Notes: a model not told the origin generated them from the sequence alone. Positions 1 through 6,150 are shown, counted from the stretch's first letter. The stretch is 16,494 nucleotides of DNA from Methanolobus sp. UBA118 (GCA_002508635.1 DACO01000173.1:1-16494); one strand, 5' to 3'. Program-made: numbers and translations.

Positions 1-591
1 GACAGGCTTGCTGACACGGGCCTTACAGATGAGAGTATACTGGAGGATAAAGCGGGGACACTGGAAAGGATCGCAGCACTGTATGATGAGAGCGGCTCAG
101 CTGAAAAAGCCAGGGACAATTATGAATACGCACTTTCCGTTTATACTCAAATATACTCCGCCGGACCTCCTGAGGTTTCCGGACTGGTAAAAACGGGTAA
201 TCTGAAGTGCCGGCTGGCCTCATTACTGACGGATACCGGCCGCAGGGAAGATGCTGAGAAGATGTTCAGATCATCACTGGATGACTTCCAGGATTTGCTT
301 GAATATGAGCCATCCAGCATATCCTACCAGGAAAATGCAGCATATATACTGAACAACCTGGGTTATCTGCTACTTGAAGAGGGACTTTTCAGGGAAGCTA
401 AGCCATTGTATGAAAACGCTCTCAAGATCTACATCCATATACTTGACCTCGAACCCGACAACGCATCCTGCAAGGCTAATGCAGCCTGCACACTCAATAA
501 TCTGGGTTACATACTTGAGAATACGGGAAGAGAGAAAGATGCCTTGTGGATGTATGAAAAAGCAAGGGAGCTGGGTGAAGACAATAGCTGA
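1..591 (+). CDS. TPR-repeat protein, C-terminal part (5' end outside window)
   Basis: The frame is open from base 1 to the TGA at 589-591, giving 196 residues, so the true start lies upstream. The sequence holds helical repeats of the tetratricopeptide type: segments such as 'NNLGYLLLEEGLFREAKPLYENALKIY' (broken here as NNLGYLLLEEG / LFREAKPLYENAL) and NNLGYILENTGREKDALWMYEKA keep the TPR pattern of small residue, Gly-Tyr and Ala-x-x-x-[YF]-[ED]-x-A. Repeats appear roughly at residues 20-60, 65-100, 110-150 and 155-190. TPR proteins are protein-protein scaffolds, and no catalytic domain is visible in this part. An internal ATG at 262 could be mistaken for the start, but TPR-like sequence continues upstream of it in frame. 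The partner and function cannot be told. Family assignment is firm. Confidence 0.85.
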   Translation, partial: DRLADTGLTDESILEDKAGTLERIAALYDESGSAEKARDNYEYALSVYTQIYSAGPPEVSGLVKTGNLKCRLASLLTDTGRREDAEKMFRSSLDDFQDLLEYEPSSISYQENAAYILNNLGYLLLEEGLFREAKPLYENALKIYIHILDLEPDNASCKANAACTLNNLGYILENTGREKDALWMYEKARELGEDNS

Positions 592-620
592 GAAAAAGAT
601 TTTTTACAGATAAGTGTGAG

Positions 621-685
621 GAATTACCACAATCGGAAAAAGAGAAAGGGTGTTTCTTTTTTAACGGAGGAATTTGTGGTAATTC
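621..685. repeat. 12-bp perfect inverted repeat downstream of TPR gene
   Basis: GAATTACCACAA at 621-632 is the exact reverse complement of TTGTGGTAATTC at 674-685. The 41-base spacer holds a purine run followed by a pyrimidine run (AAAAAGAGAAA, then TTTCTTTTTT), which can extend the pairing. It lies 30 bases after the TPR stop, so it could act in 3' end formation of that transcript, or be the trace of a small mobile repeat. Confidence 0.5.
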
Positions 686-718
686 TTCTTGACAATAACC
701 GATGACGACAATAACCCC

Positions 719-747
719 ATACATTCCGGCACAACGCCGGAATGTAT
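719..747. repeat. 12-bp hairpin (perfect stem, 5-base loop)
   Basis: ATACATTCCGGC at 719-730 pairs perfectly with GCCGGAATGTAT at 736-747 around the loop ACAAC. Just upstream is a 10-base direct repeat, GACAATAACC, at 691-700 and 707-716. The stem is strong and stands out in AT-rich DNA. No T-run follows on either strand, so a terminator role is not supported. It may be a repeat-family hairpin or a fold in an RNA. Confidence 0.6.
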
Positions 748-921
748 CCACCATCGCTCATACTCCACTTATTTAGCTCATACTCCATTTTTGAATTTCT
801 GCGGCAAAGGAAGGAAGGCAAAGTTTACGTTTTGAGGGATTGAGGGGATGACTTTGCCCGGATCCTTTGAGGTTTCGTTTTTTGATGAGGTCCATATCGA
901 ACCTGTATCCAAATTGGTCAC

Positions 922-956
922 TGCAGACAACCTGTCTAATCAGGTTTGTAGCTGCA
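922..956. repeat. Extended hairpin with one bulge
   Basis: TGCAG (922-926) pairs with CTGCA (952-956), and ACAACCTG (927-934) pairs with CAGGTTTGT (941-949) with one bulged T. The loop is TCTAAT and an unpaired AG sits at 950-951. Thirteen pairs in 35 bases is more than chance usually gives. It lies inside the possible decayed minus-strand reading frame and just before a very AT-rich tract. Confidence 0.45.
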
Positions 957-1098
957 ATTCCTACTATAAAAACAAACTATATAAATATATCTATAATATT
1001 ATATATAATAATACTCATTATGATGAGGTTCTGATGGTTGCCACATGATTGAAAATATCAGAAAATACGATAGAAAAACAGACCTGAAAGCTAGTATT

Positions 1099-1263
1099 CT
1101 AATAAAGAGGAAGCTGGTTAAAAAGATATGCACAAACCCCGCCTATTACAAATATACGCATGAAATCCAGATTGTATGGCAAAGCTCCGCTTGCATAACA
1201 TAACATCAGGCTAGCAAGCAAGCCAATAAATATGGTATAAATCACAAGGTCTTCCATTTCCAT
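1099..1263 (-). CDS. Small two-helix membrane protein (54 aa)
   Basis: ATG at 1263-1261, stop TAG at 1101-1099, 54 residues, starting MEMEDLVIYTIFIGLLASL. The acidic N-terminus is followed by two hydrophobic segments, roughly residues 6-28 and 36-50, separated by the turn SGALPYNLDF. A GTGAT ribosome-site match lies about eight bases before the ATG. A TATA-like box at 1319-1327 is placed for a 5' leader of about 35 bases. Together these support a real gene. The antisense frame 1045-1203 is hydrophilic and lacks a ribosome site. I do not recognise the family. Its neighbours on the same strand are the small zinc ribbons upstream, but a 267-base gap separates them. Confidence 0.55.
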   Translation of the reverse strand: MEMEDLVIYTIFIGLLASLMLCYASGALPYNLDFMRIFVIGGVCAYLFNQLPLY

Positions 1264-1318
1264 ATTGAATCACTTTTCAGTAATCGGCAGGAAAGCATAC
1301 TTGCCAGTTGATAACGTC

Positions 1319-1327
1319 ATATAATAT
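1319..1327 (-). promoter_or_regulatory. TATA box candidate for the small membrane protein
   Basis: Read on the minus strand this is ATTATATGA. It is centred about 60 bases before the ATG at 1263, so initiation about 25 bases downstream would give a leader near 35 bases. It is placed by pattern and spacing only. Confidence 0.35.
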
Positions 1328-1501
1328 GGGCCTCTGTCCTGCCTGGTTTCGGTAAAATGGTCCATATCATATAAAACAGTTAACACTGCAAAAGCGGACA
1401 ACTTTTTTAGTATCTATAAGTCAGATTATGCACATAGCATGTATATACACAAAAGCCTGTGAGAAGAATACAATAAAACGAAAATGATCAATAAACATAC
1501 A

Positions 1502-1523
1502 GGACCCTGTTTAACAGGGACCT
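1502..1523 (-). terminator. Hairpin downstream of the zinc-ribbon pair
   Basis: CCCTGT and ACAGGG pair around TTA; after one A-A mismatch the stem continues with GGA/ACC-type pairs. It begins eight bases beyond the stop of the last zinc-ribbon gene (minus strand), where a 3' end is expected. No clean T-run follows on the minus strand (TGTATGTTTATTG), so its function as a terminator or stabiliser is inferred. Confidence 0.45.
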
Positions 1524-1530
1524 TTTCTAA

Positions 1531-1671
1531 TCAAACAAAGTCAGAAGATACGAGGTATCCGCAACTTCTGCAGTAATAGAATACATTCATACCCATTATC
1601 TGTCTTTTCAGCATTTCTCTACATCGGAAACAGATCTTATTCTTTTTTTCCTTAGATTTCAGTAAGCCCAT
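1531..1671 (-). CDS. Small zinc-ribbon protein (46 aa)
   Basis: ATG at 1671-1669, stop TGA at 1533-1531, 46 residues. Two cysteine pairs, C14-F-R-C17 and C34-R-S-C37-G-Y, are spaced 16 residues apart. This is the usual geometry of a treble-clef or rubredoxin-like zinc ribbon that binds one metal ion. The N-terminus is lysine-rich (MGLLKSKEKKNK). A strong ribosome site, GAGGTG, lies about eight bases before the ATG and begins within the stop codon region of the upstream zinc-ribbon gene, so the two are probably translated from one message. The target (RNA, DNA or protein) is unknown. The Cys pattern and ribosome site make a real gene likely. Confidence 0.7.
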   Translation of the reverse strand: MGLLKSKEKKNKICFRCREMLKRQIMGMNVFYYCRSCGYLVSSDFV

Positions 1672-1681
1672 TTTTCCCACC

Positions 1682-1819
1682 TCACACAATCATCATAGAA
1701 GAGTCCAGTCTTGCCGTTCCTTTTCTGGCCCAGTAGCCACATGTTTCACAAAACTGTATTCCTTTGCCATTCTCATCCAACCGGGATTTACACACCGGAC
1801 ATTTTTGTAACTGCTTCAT
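1682..1819 (-). CDS. Small zinc-ribbon protein (45 aa), first of a pair
   Basis: ATG at 1819-1817, stop TGA at 1684-1682, 45 residues. C7-P-V-C10 and C24-E-T-C27-G-Y-W form a classic four-cysteine zinc ribbon; CPVC followed by CxxCGYW is common in archaeal zinc ribbons. A GGGGT stretch precedes the ATG as a moderate ribosome site. Only ten bases separate its stop from the ATG of the next zinc-ribbon gene, so a two-gene operon is likely. The two proteins share the CxxC-x(13-16)-CxxCGY layout but little other sequence, so they are either old duplicates or members of the same fold class. Function is unknown beyond probable metal binding. Confidence 0.7.
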   Translation of the reverse strand: MKQLQKCPVCKSRLDENGKGIQFCETCGYWARKGTARLDSSMMIV

Positions 1820-2086
1820 TGTTTACCCCACTGTATCAGTGATAGATACGGACCCCCCAGGTAAATGATCTGAGAAGCCATCCCCGATAAGCCTATAGTG
1901 CCATGTTTTTATTTAAGCTAATCTGGAATGAAATTCATAAGGCATGCTCGGATAAGAATGCTTTTGAATTTTTAGTACTACCTTAAACACTATGCTCAGA
2001 ATGAAAACAGGATCTGGACAGTAAAAATAAATACTTTATCAAAAATATGGAATATCTTAAAATCAATAAAGGATCAATATTATCTG
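1820..2086. other. Divergent intergenic region
   Basis: This separates the minus-strand zinc-ribbon pair from the plus-strand membrane protein and should hold promoters for both. Near the zinc-ribbon start lies a small inverted repeat, GTATC/GATAC (about 1833-1849). An AT-rich stretch at about 2020-2050 (AAAATAAATACTTTATC) is the best place for a TATA box of the gene at 2087. No small gene with a ribosome site was found. Confidence 0.4.
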
Positions 2087-2914
2087 ATGGACATACACAG
2101 GACTGCAGCCTTCAACCGTCCCCTTGACCTGAACAATACGGGAAACTTCCTTATACTACTGATAACAGCAAGCGTAATACCCGCTTCAGTAATTTATCAT
2201 TACTTTTCCACAGAATCGCTCATGAGTGCGGTATTAAGTGGTTTCAGGACAGGCATAATAGTGTTTCTTACCTGGGCAGTCTCCCGGGAACTTGATCCGG
2301 ATAACGATTTATCCGCATTCATAGCTGTAACCCTGGCATTGGTATTTATTCCGCTATTAGGACAGGTATCTGTTCTGCCTATTTTCTGGATCCTCCTGAT
2401 GCTGCGTACCTTAAATCGCAGCTCCGGCGCCAGACCCGGCGTTTTAGATATGCTCTTTATACTGATATTGGGAACCCTGCTTACATCTACCGCATCCTGG
2501 ATATATGGTCTTCTTACAGCGCTTGGACTTTTGCTTGACAGTAAACTGCCCCCATCTGACAGACTTCATTTTTGGGCTGGCACCCTTATGGGAATCATTA
2601 CCTTATTATCCGTTTTACCTGAAGGTTTAATCCTGCCGGACATCTCATTTTCGACATTTCCGATACTGATCATAGTGGCGATACTGTTCCTTCCGGTAAT
2701 CATGGGTTCCTCTGAAATAAAAAGCGTTGCAGACAGAACCGAAGAAAAGTTAGATCCAACAAGAGTAATAATGGCACAGTTAATGGCACTGGTCGTGGTT
2801 TTTAGTTTTAGCCTGACAGAAGTTCATGGATGGTTGTATGCAATGTACTGTATCCTTGCAGGTACAGGCCTGTACAGGATATTCTTCAGGAAACTGCTGC
2901 CTGAAGAGCTATAA
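2087..2914 (+). CDS. Multi-pass membrane protein, unknown family
   Basis: ATG at 2087, stop TAA at 2912-2914, 275 residues. After a short polar N-terminus (MDIHRTAAFNRPLDLNN) there are about eight hydrophobic segments, roughly at residues 20-38, 45-65, 75-90, 93-107, 120-147, 160-180, 188-205 and 228-262. A polar cytoplasmic loop (SSEIKSVADRTEEKLDP) sits before the last pair. No transporter signature, catalytic motif or cofactor site is visible, and I do not recognise the family. The ribosome site is weak (AAGGATC about 13 bases upstream), but the next in-frame Met lies inside the second helix, so this start is the only sensible one. The gamma carbonic anhydrase-like gene follows after 51 bases on the same strand and may share its transcript. 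Confidence 0.8.
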   Translation: MDIHRTAAFNRPLDLNNTGNFLILLITASVIPASVIYHYFSTESLMSAVLSGFRTGIIVFLTWAVSRELDPDNDLSAFIAVTLALVFIPLLGQVSVLPIFWILLMLRTLNRSSGARPGVLDMLFILILGTLLTSTASWIYGLLTALGLLLDSKLPPSDRLHFWAGTLMGIITLLSVLPEGLILPDISFSTFPILIIVAILFLPVIMGSSEIKSVADRTEEKLDPTRVIMAQLMALVVVFSFSLTEVHGWLYAMYCILAGTGLYRIFFRKLLPEEL

Positions 2915-2965
2915 AGAAAAAGGAATTATTAAACGATCACAGAAAAAAAATGATACGAGGACGAT

Positions 2966-3478
2966 ATGATGATCATGAATTTCAAGGATAAGAGACCTTC
3001 AATCTCAGAGCAGGCATACATAGCTGATTCTGCAGACATAATAGGGGATGTTGAAATCAGAGATTTTTCAAGTATCTGGTTCAATGCCGTACTTCGTGGT
3101 GATACGGGCAGTATTCGCATAGGCAGCAGAACAAGTATCCAGGATAATGTTGTGATACATGCGGACAGTCCCATGAATGTGCATATTGGAAATGATGTCA
3201 CTATAGGACACGGGGCTGTGGTGCATGGTTGTACGATAGGCGATAATGTGATAACAGGCATGAACTCTACGATACTCAACGGAGCGCACATAGGGAAGAA
3301 CTCAATTGTCGGTGCAAACGCACTTGTTCCGGAGGGGAAGCGATTTCCAGATAACAGTGTCATACTGGGAGTGCCTGCAAAGGTAAAAAGAGAAGCCACG
3401 GATCAGGACATGCAGAAGATATCAGAGAATGCTGCAGAGTATGTTAGTCTTGCAGAAGAATATAAAAGAAGAATATAA
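2966..3478 (+). CDS. Gamma-class carbonic anhydrase-like left-handed beta-helix protein
   Basis: 170 residues with the imperfect hexapeptide repeats ([LIV]-G-x4) of the left-handed beta-helix fold through residues 15-140, then a C-terminal alpha helix (about 145-170). The three metal-binding histidines of the gamma carbonic anhydrase family are present as H65 (VVIHAD), H82 and H87 (GHGAVVHGC). The conserved R44-G-D46 and Q59-D60-N61 are also there. The protein lacks a signal peptide and the acidic loop of the Methanosarcina thermophila enzyme Cam, so it is closer to the cytoplasmic CamH/YrdA/PaaY group. Some of these hydrate CO2 and others have no proven activity. Start: GAGG at 2957-2960 precedes the closely spaced ATGs at 2966, 2969 and 2975; any of them could be used. 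Family is firm, activity is inferred. Confidence 0.9.
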   Translation: MMIMNFKDKRPSISEQAYIADSADIIGDVEIRDFSSIWFNAVLRGDTGSIRIGSRTSIQDNVVIHADSPMNVHIGNDVTIGHGAVVHGCTIGDNVITGMNSTILNGAHIGKNSIVGANALVPEGKRFPDNSVILGVPAKVKREATDQDMQKISENAAEYVSLAEEYKRRI

Positions 3479-3523
3479 AAGTACAAAGTAGTGAAGAGAT
3501 AATCTACAGGTAAAGCAGCCTGA

Positions 3524-4204
3524 TTATATCTTCTTTCTCCCAAATACAAATGCTATTGCAAGTAACAGGGATACAGGAAGGAAAACCGACGGGAATTCAG
3601 GTATTTCCTCATATCCGGATACTCCTGAATAGTAAATCTGTGACCGGTCACTGCACATTTGCAGGCTGCTCTCACTTAGTCCACTTACCCTTCCGGTACT
3701 CGAGAAGTTACCTTCCTGAACAGTGAGTACACGTTCAAAAGTAATACTTTCATTTGCACTGAGAGAATCGCATTCTCCGATATCACCGAAGTTGTCGTCA
3801 GTTACGCAGACATCAATTAGTCCCGAACTTCCGCTGTTGATAACCCTGTATGATATATTGACCTCTGAGCCTGAGACAAATGAGGGACCGGGGAAGGTAG
3901 CTGCATCCTGTCCATCCAGCATGACCCTTATGTCGATATCATAATCTTCAGTTGACAGGGAAGAATTGGGTTCATTATCCCTGGAATAGGCTACAGTGCT
4001 GTGACCGTTATGTTTCCACCAGCCGGGTTTTGTATCCGTTGCACCGGTCTCATTGTCATCCGGTGTTGACATAAGGGGTGCAGGGTATGTCTCGTTATCG
4101 ATCGGAGCAGGTGCATCCTCAGTCAGTTCCTTCGGTAACTCTGGCAAAACGATTGCAATAAGTAATATGAATACAAGTATTGAGATGATACGTTTTGGCT
4201 CCAT
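3524..4204 (-). CDS. Surface protein with PEF-CTERM-like anchor
   Basis: 226 residues from the ATG at 4204-4202. The N-terminus is a signal peptide or signal anchor (MEPKRI, then hydrophobic residues 7-20). A Pro/Asp/Asn/Thr-rich linker follows, then a beta-sandwich region of the kind found in archaeal surface proteins (residues 88-180; ISYRVINSGSSG, CVTDDNFGDIG). The C-terminus has IPEFPS (201-206), a hydrophobic helix and the basic end GRKKI. This matches the tripartite PEF-CTERM signal that archaeosortases process in methanogens. Sequons for N-glycosylation occur at N37, N51, N80, N116, N151 and N166. Upstream in-frame starts exist (GTG 4219, ATG 4210), but AGGT at the right distance favours 4204. 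The protein is probably exported and lipid-anchored. Its binding partner is unknown. Confidence 0.8.
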   Translation of the reverse strand: MEPKRIISILVFILLIAIVLPELPKELTEDAPAPIDNETYPAPLMSTPDDNETGATDTKPGWWKHNGHSTVAYSRDNEPNSSLSTEDYDIDIRVMLDGQDAATFPGPSFVSGSEVNISYRVINSGSSGLIDVCVTDDNFGDIGECDSLSANESITFERVLTVQEGNFSSTGRVSGLSESSLQMCSDRSQIYYSGVSGYEEIPEFPSVFLPVSLLLAIAFVFGRKKI

Positions 4205-4242
4205 GGTCATACCTGACACTCAAGTTTTGTGACAATAATACC

Positions 4243-4263
4243 CTGTATATAAATTATATACAG
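4243..4263 (-). promoter_or_regulatory. Palindromic TATA region of the PEF-CTERM-like gene
   Basis: CTGTATATAAATTATATACAG is a perfect palindrome apart from its central base (10-base arms). It contains the TATA box, about 49 bases before the ATG at 4204, giving a leader of roughly 25 bases. A third CTGTATA half-site follows at about 4267-4273. A palindrome that covers the TATA box could be a repressor site or simply a symmetrical TATA element. Confidence 0.5.
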
Positions 4264-4427
4264 ATCCTGTATAATTAGGTATTGGACGGCGCAATAGTAT
4301 TAAAATTAATTAACATTAATACTAAATAATTTTCTGTATCTGTTTTTGAATTGCCTCAAAAATTAAGATGCTGTTTAAATGTAAAAAAGGATCAGGTTAA
4401 ATAAAAAAAATAACTAATTTAGATTTG

Positions 4428-4545
4428 CGGGTTAGGGGAGTGAGAAAGAGAAGACAGGAGTGGGAGCGAGATGGGATAGATCTCGGCTTCGCAAGGAAAG
4501 AGGCGCCAGATGCGTGGTAATTTTTATTCTATTGGCGCCTCAACC
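4428..4545. other. GC-richer structured intergenic segment (possible ncRNA or 3' UTR)
   Basis: In an otherwise AT-rich gap, this stretch is purine-rich on the plus strand. It carries two stem-loops: CGAGAT/ATCTCG (about 4467-4485), and a nine-base perfect stem, GAGGCGCCA at 4500-4508 with TGGCGCCTC at 4533-4541. It lies 35 bases beyond the stop of the minus-strand MscS gene, so the second stem may form the 3' end of that transcript. A T-rich run, CTCTTTCC, follows it on the minus strand. A separate small RNA is the alternative. No coding frame with a ribosome site was seen in the gap 4205-4575. Confidence 0.4.
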
Positions 4546-4575
4546 TACCTTATACTTATTCTAACCCATCTAAAA

Positions 4576-5526
4576 TCAGCTATTTGCGGCCCTTGTATCT
4601 GAATAACCTGCTCCTGAACTGTTCTGTAAAGACCTGTAGAGCATAGCCAGTATCTTATCCTTAATAATATCCCGGTCCGCATAGCAAGAACGATAGTATA
4701 CCCTGATCTTCATGCCTTCTTTATCCGAATCCAGCCTTAGATCTATCCTGGAAGAGAAAGTTTTTCCTATTTCAGTATTGAGTTCTTCGGCGAGAGTGCT
4801 CAGGTCAAGAGAGATACCAGATGTATTTGCAGGCGTTTTAGTGAGATACAGGTCAAACTCAGTAGCAAACTGGCCTCTTCCATAATTGCGGATCGGTTTT
4901 TCGAGGAACAGCTTATTAGGTACTTTATAAAAATCATCATATGTTTCCGGAGAGTCGTCAAGCAGCACATAGAACATTCCTATATGTTTTACCATCCCCT
5001 CTATACCCTCAATGTGTATGTGATCCCCTATTTTGAAGGGTTTCTTTGTCAGCAGTATGAACCATGAGATATACGAAAGGATGACATCCCTGATCGCAAA
5101 GGCAAAACCCGTGGCAATCAGACCAAGGAATATTGCAATATCCTGAACTTGAATGCCTATTATTACAAATACATAGATCGTGGCTATCGTATACAGGAGA
5201 GCGATATACGCCTTGCTGAGCAGTATCTTCTGTTCGGGCTCGAATGCATCCCCGAACAGGTACATTATCCTGTTCACGGTCAGCCTTGCCACAATGGAAG
5301 CCAGGGCATAGGACATCAGGATAGTCAGCGCAAGGGACAGATAGTCTATAACCGCCTGTGGGATGCTTATAATGTTCTGCTGGTTGGCAAGAACAACCAA
5401 AGCCAGCAACAGTATAAGAAGCAGGAACAGAAGTATTGTCCTGTTGAGAAATTTATGCCTGAACTTACCCTTGATTTCATCAAAGTTTTTTGAATTTAGT
5501 TTTTCAGTGAACGGCTCTTTAGACAT
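4576..5526 (-). CDS. Small-conductance mechanosensitive channel, MscS family
   Basis: 316 residues from the ATG at 5526-5524, with AAGGTA as a modest ribosome site. After a charged cytoplasmic N-terminus come membrane helices at about 29-48, 60-82 and 104-125. The pore-lining helix follows at about 128-158, with the small-residue pattern GLIATGFAFAIRDVILSY typical of MscS TM3. Next is the beta domain signature PFKIGDHIHIEGIEGMV (163-179) and then the alpha/beta vestibule to about residue 295. The family forms heptameric channels in the cell membrane that release solutes when membrane tension rises after a drop in osmolarity. The length is close to the small MscS type plus one extra N-terminal helix. 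The C-terminal tail (SSGAGYSDTRAANS) is unstructured. The gene stands alone on its own promoter. Confidence 0.93.
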   Translation of the reverse strand: MSKEPFTEKLNSKNFDEIKGKFRHKFLNRTILLFLLLILLLALVVLANQQNIISIPQAVIDYLSLALTILMSYALASIVARLTVNRIMYLFGDAFEPEQKILLSKAYIALLYTIATIYVFVIIGIQVQDIAIFLGLIATGFAFAIRDVILSYISWFILLTKKPFKIGDHIHIEGIEGMVKHIGMFYVLLDDSPETYDDFYKVPNKLFLEKPIRNYGRGQFATEFDLYLTKTPANTSGISLDLSTLAEELNTEIGKTFSSRIDLRLDSDKEGMKIRVYYRSCYADRDIIKDKILAMLYRSLQNSSGAGYSDTRAANS

Positions 5527-5557
5527 GGAAGTACCTTTTTAGATATCCAGGTCATTT

Positions 5558-5576
5558 AAGTTTATAAATCTTTATA
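5558..5576 (-). promoter_or_regulatory. TATA box candidate(s) for MscS
   Basis: On the minus strand GTATAAAGATTTATAAACTT holds two TATA-like elements (centred near 5573 and 5564). The farther one gives initiation near 5547 and a leader of about 20 bases, which includes the AAGGTA ribosome site. Placement rests on sequence and spacing only. Confidence 0.4.
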
Positions 5577-5584
5577 CAACCATA

Positions 5585-5620
5585 TTCCAGGCCGGGGCCT
5601 GTCCACAACCCGACCTGGAA
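5585..5620 (-). terminator. 12-bp hairpin between the cysteine-rich gene and MscS
   Basis: Bases 5585-5596 and 5609-5620 pair over 12 positions. As minus-strand RNA the stem is complete with one G-U pair (TTCCAGGTCGGG with CCCGGCCTGGAA). As plus-strand RNA the same position is a C-A mismatch, which favours the minus strand. It lies 25 bases after the stop of the gene at 5645-6055, as expected for a 3' end. The hairpin is flanked by an 11-base direct repeat, ACAACCATATT (5576-5586 and 5636-5646). No T-run follows. Confidence 0.5.
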
Positions 5621-5644
5621 CATCAATATAAAAGCACAACCATA

Positions 5645-6055
5645 TTACACCATAATTCGGAAGCGACACTCATTATCCCCGGCAAGAATTGTCTTTTCCA
5701 TCTTCACATCCACATCCCTGCCCAGTCCAAGTCTGAATTTTTTCTTAAGATTTCCAAGTGTGCAATAGCAGAGGGTTTTGGAAGCGCCTTCAGTATTTTC
5801 ATTTACAAGCGGACAATAGCACCTGTCAAAAACAACATAGACCTCATCGTTCTCGATGCTGACCCTCCACTGTCGGGATAATTCTTTCAGGAATTCATCT
5901 TCGTTTGCGGCCCGGTCCCTGATATTCAGAAGTTTTTCATCCGTAAGATGTGTGAAAGGACACTGTTCACCACATGACTCCATAATTTTGATTCGGCACT
6001 TCTCGTCCAGATTCTCATCCAGACTTTTAAGTAATTGCTTTACCCATGTATCCAT
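5645..6055 (-). CDS. Cysteine-rich cytoplasmic protein, unknown function
   Basis: 136 residues from the ATG at 6055-6053, preceded by a strong ribosome site (AAAGGAGAAGACAA). Eight cysteines are arranged as C20, C28-x3-C32, C79-Y-C81, C96-Y-C98 and C130. The C-terminal half (WRVSIENDEVYVVFDRCYCP ... LCYCTLGNLKKKF ... AGDNECRFRI) resembles the end of the V4R/4-vinyl-reductase-like and DUF6144-type proteins of archaea and clostridia, in which a beta-strand pair ends in C-x-F-x-I. The clustered cysteines suggest a metal or Fe-S site. There is no signal peptide or membrane helix. The start overlaps a small upstream ORF by 16 bases. Homology to a named family is recalled from pattern only, so the function is left open. 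Confidence 0.8.
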   Translation of the reverse strand: MDTWVKQLLKSLDENLDEKCRIKIMESCGEQCPFTHLTDEKLLNIRDRAANEDEFLKELSRQWRVSIENDEVYVVFDRCYCPLVNENTEGASKTLCYCTLGNLKKKFRLGLGRDVDVKMEKTILAGDNECRFRIMV

Positions 6056-6150
6056 TTGTCTTCTCCTTTCAAATAAAAATAGTCTTCAAGAAGTAAATCA
6101 ACCTTATCCTTTGTAATCTCATAGGTAAATTCAGTAAATTCAACACTCAT
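6040..6150 (-). CDS. Small ORF (36 aa) overlapping the cysteine-rich gene
   Basis: ATG at 6150-6148, stop TAA at 6042-6040, giving 36 residues that begin MSVEFTEFTYEITKDKV. It overlaps the first 16 bases of the cysteine-rich gene in a different frame, and its last codons contain that gene's ribosome site. The residue mix (acidic, aromatic, amphipathic LLLEDYFYL) looks like real coding sequence. No ribosome site precedes it, but an AAATAAAA element about 30 bases upstream would fit a leaderless message. It may be a leader peptide coupled to the downstream gene, a separate small protein, or an N-terminal piece cut off by a frameshift. Confidence 0.4.
   Translation of the reverse strand: MSVEFTEFTYEITKDKVDLLLEDYFYLKGEDKWIHG

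Larger units (their letters stand above)
592..1098. other. Gene-poor intergenic stretch with hairpins and a possible decayed ORF
   Basis: No convincing intact gene. A minus-strand frame is open from 976 down to a TAA at 773-775 (ATG at 895; it reads MDLIKKRNLKGSG and ends in AEIQKWSMS). Another minus frame running down to 624 repeats the words KWSMS. The two frames meet at a 12-base direct repeat (GCTCATACTCCA at 756-767 and 776-787, period 20, so not a multiple of three). This could be one frame broken by a small duplication, or a non-coding repeat whose translation only looks protein-like. A hairpin at 922-956 (stems TGCAG/CTGCA and ACAACCTG/CAGGTTTGT, with one bulge) and a very AT-rich tract at 961-1020 complete the region. 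Confidence 0.35.

Noticed and set aside
848..1048. Plus-strand frame of 66 codons
   Set aside because: A GAGGG lies upstream, but the last third is translated AT-rich DNA (KLYKYIYNIIYNN), the frame covers a strong hairpin, and the minus strand reads more like protein here.
1045..1203. Plus-strand frame of 52 codons starting at an ATGA overlap with the 848-1048 frame
   Set aside because: No ribosome site at a usable distance, hydrophilic composition without motifs, and it lies antisense to the better supported small membrane protein gene.
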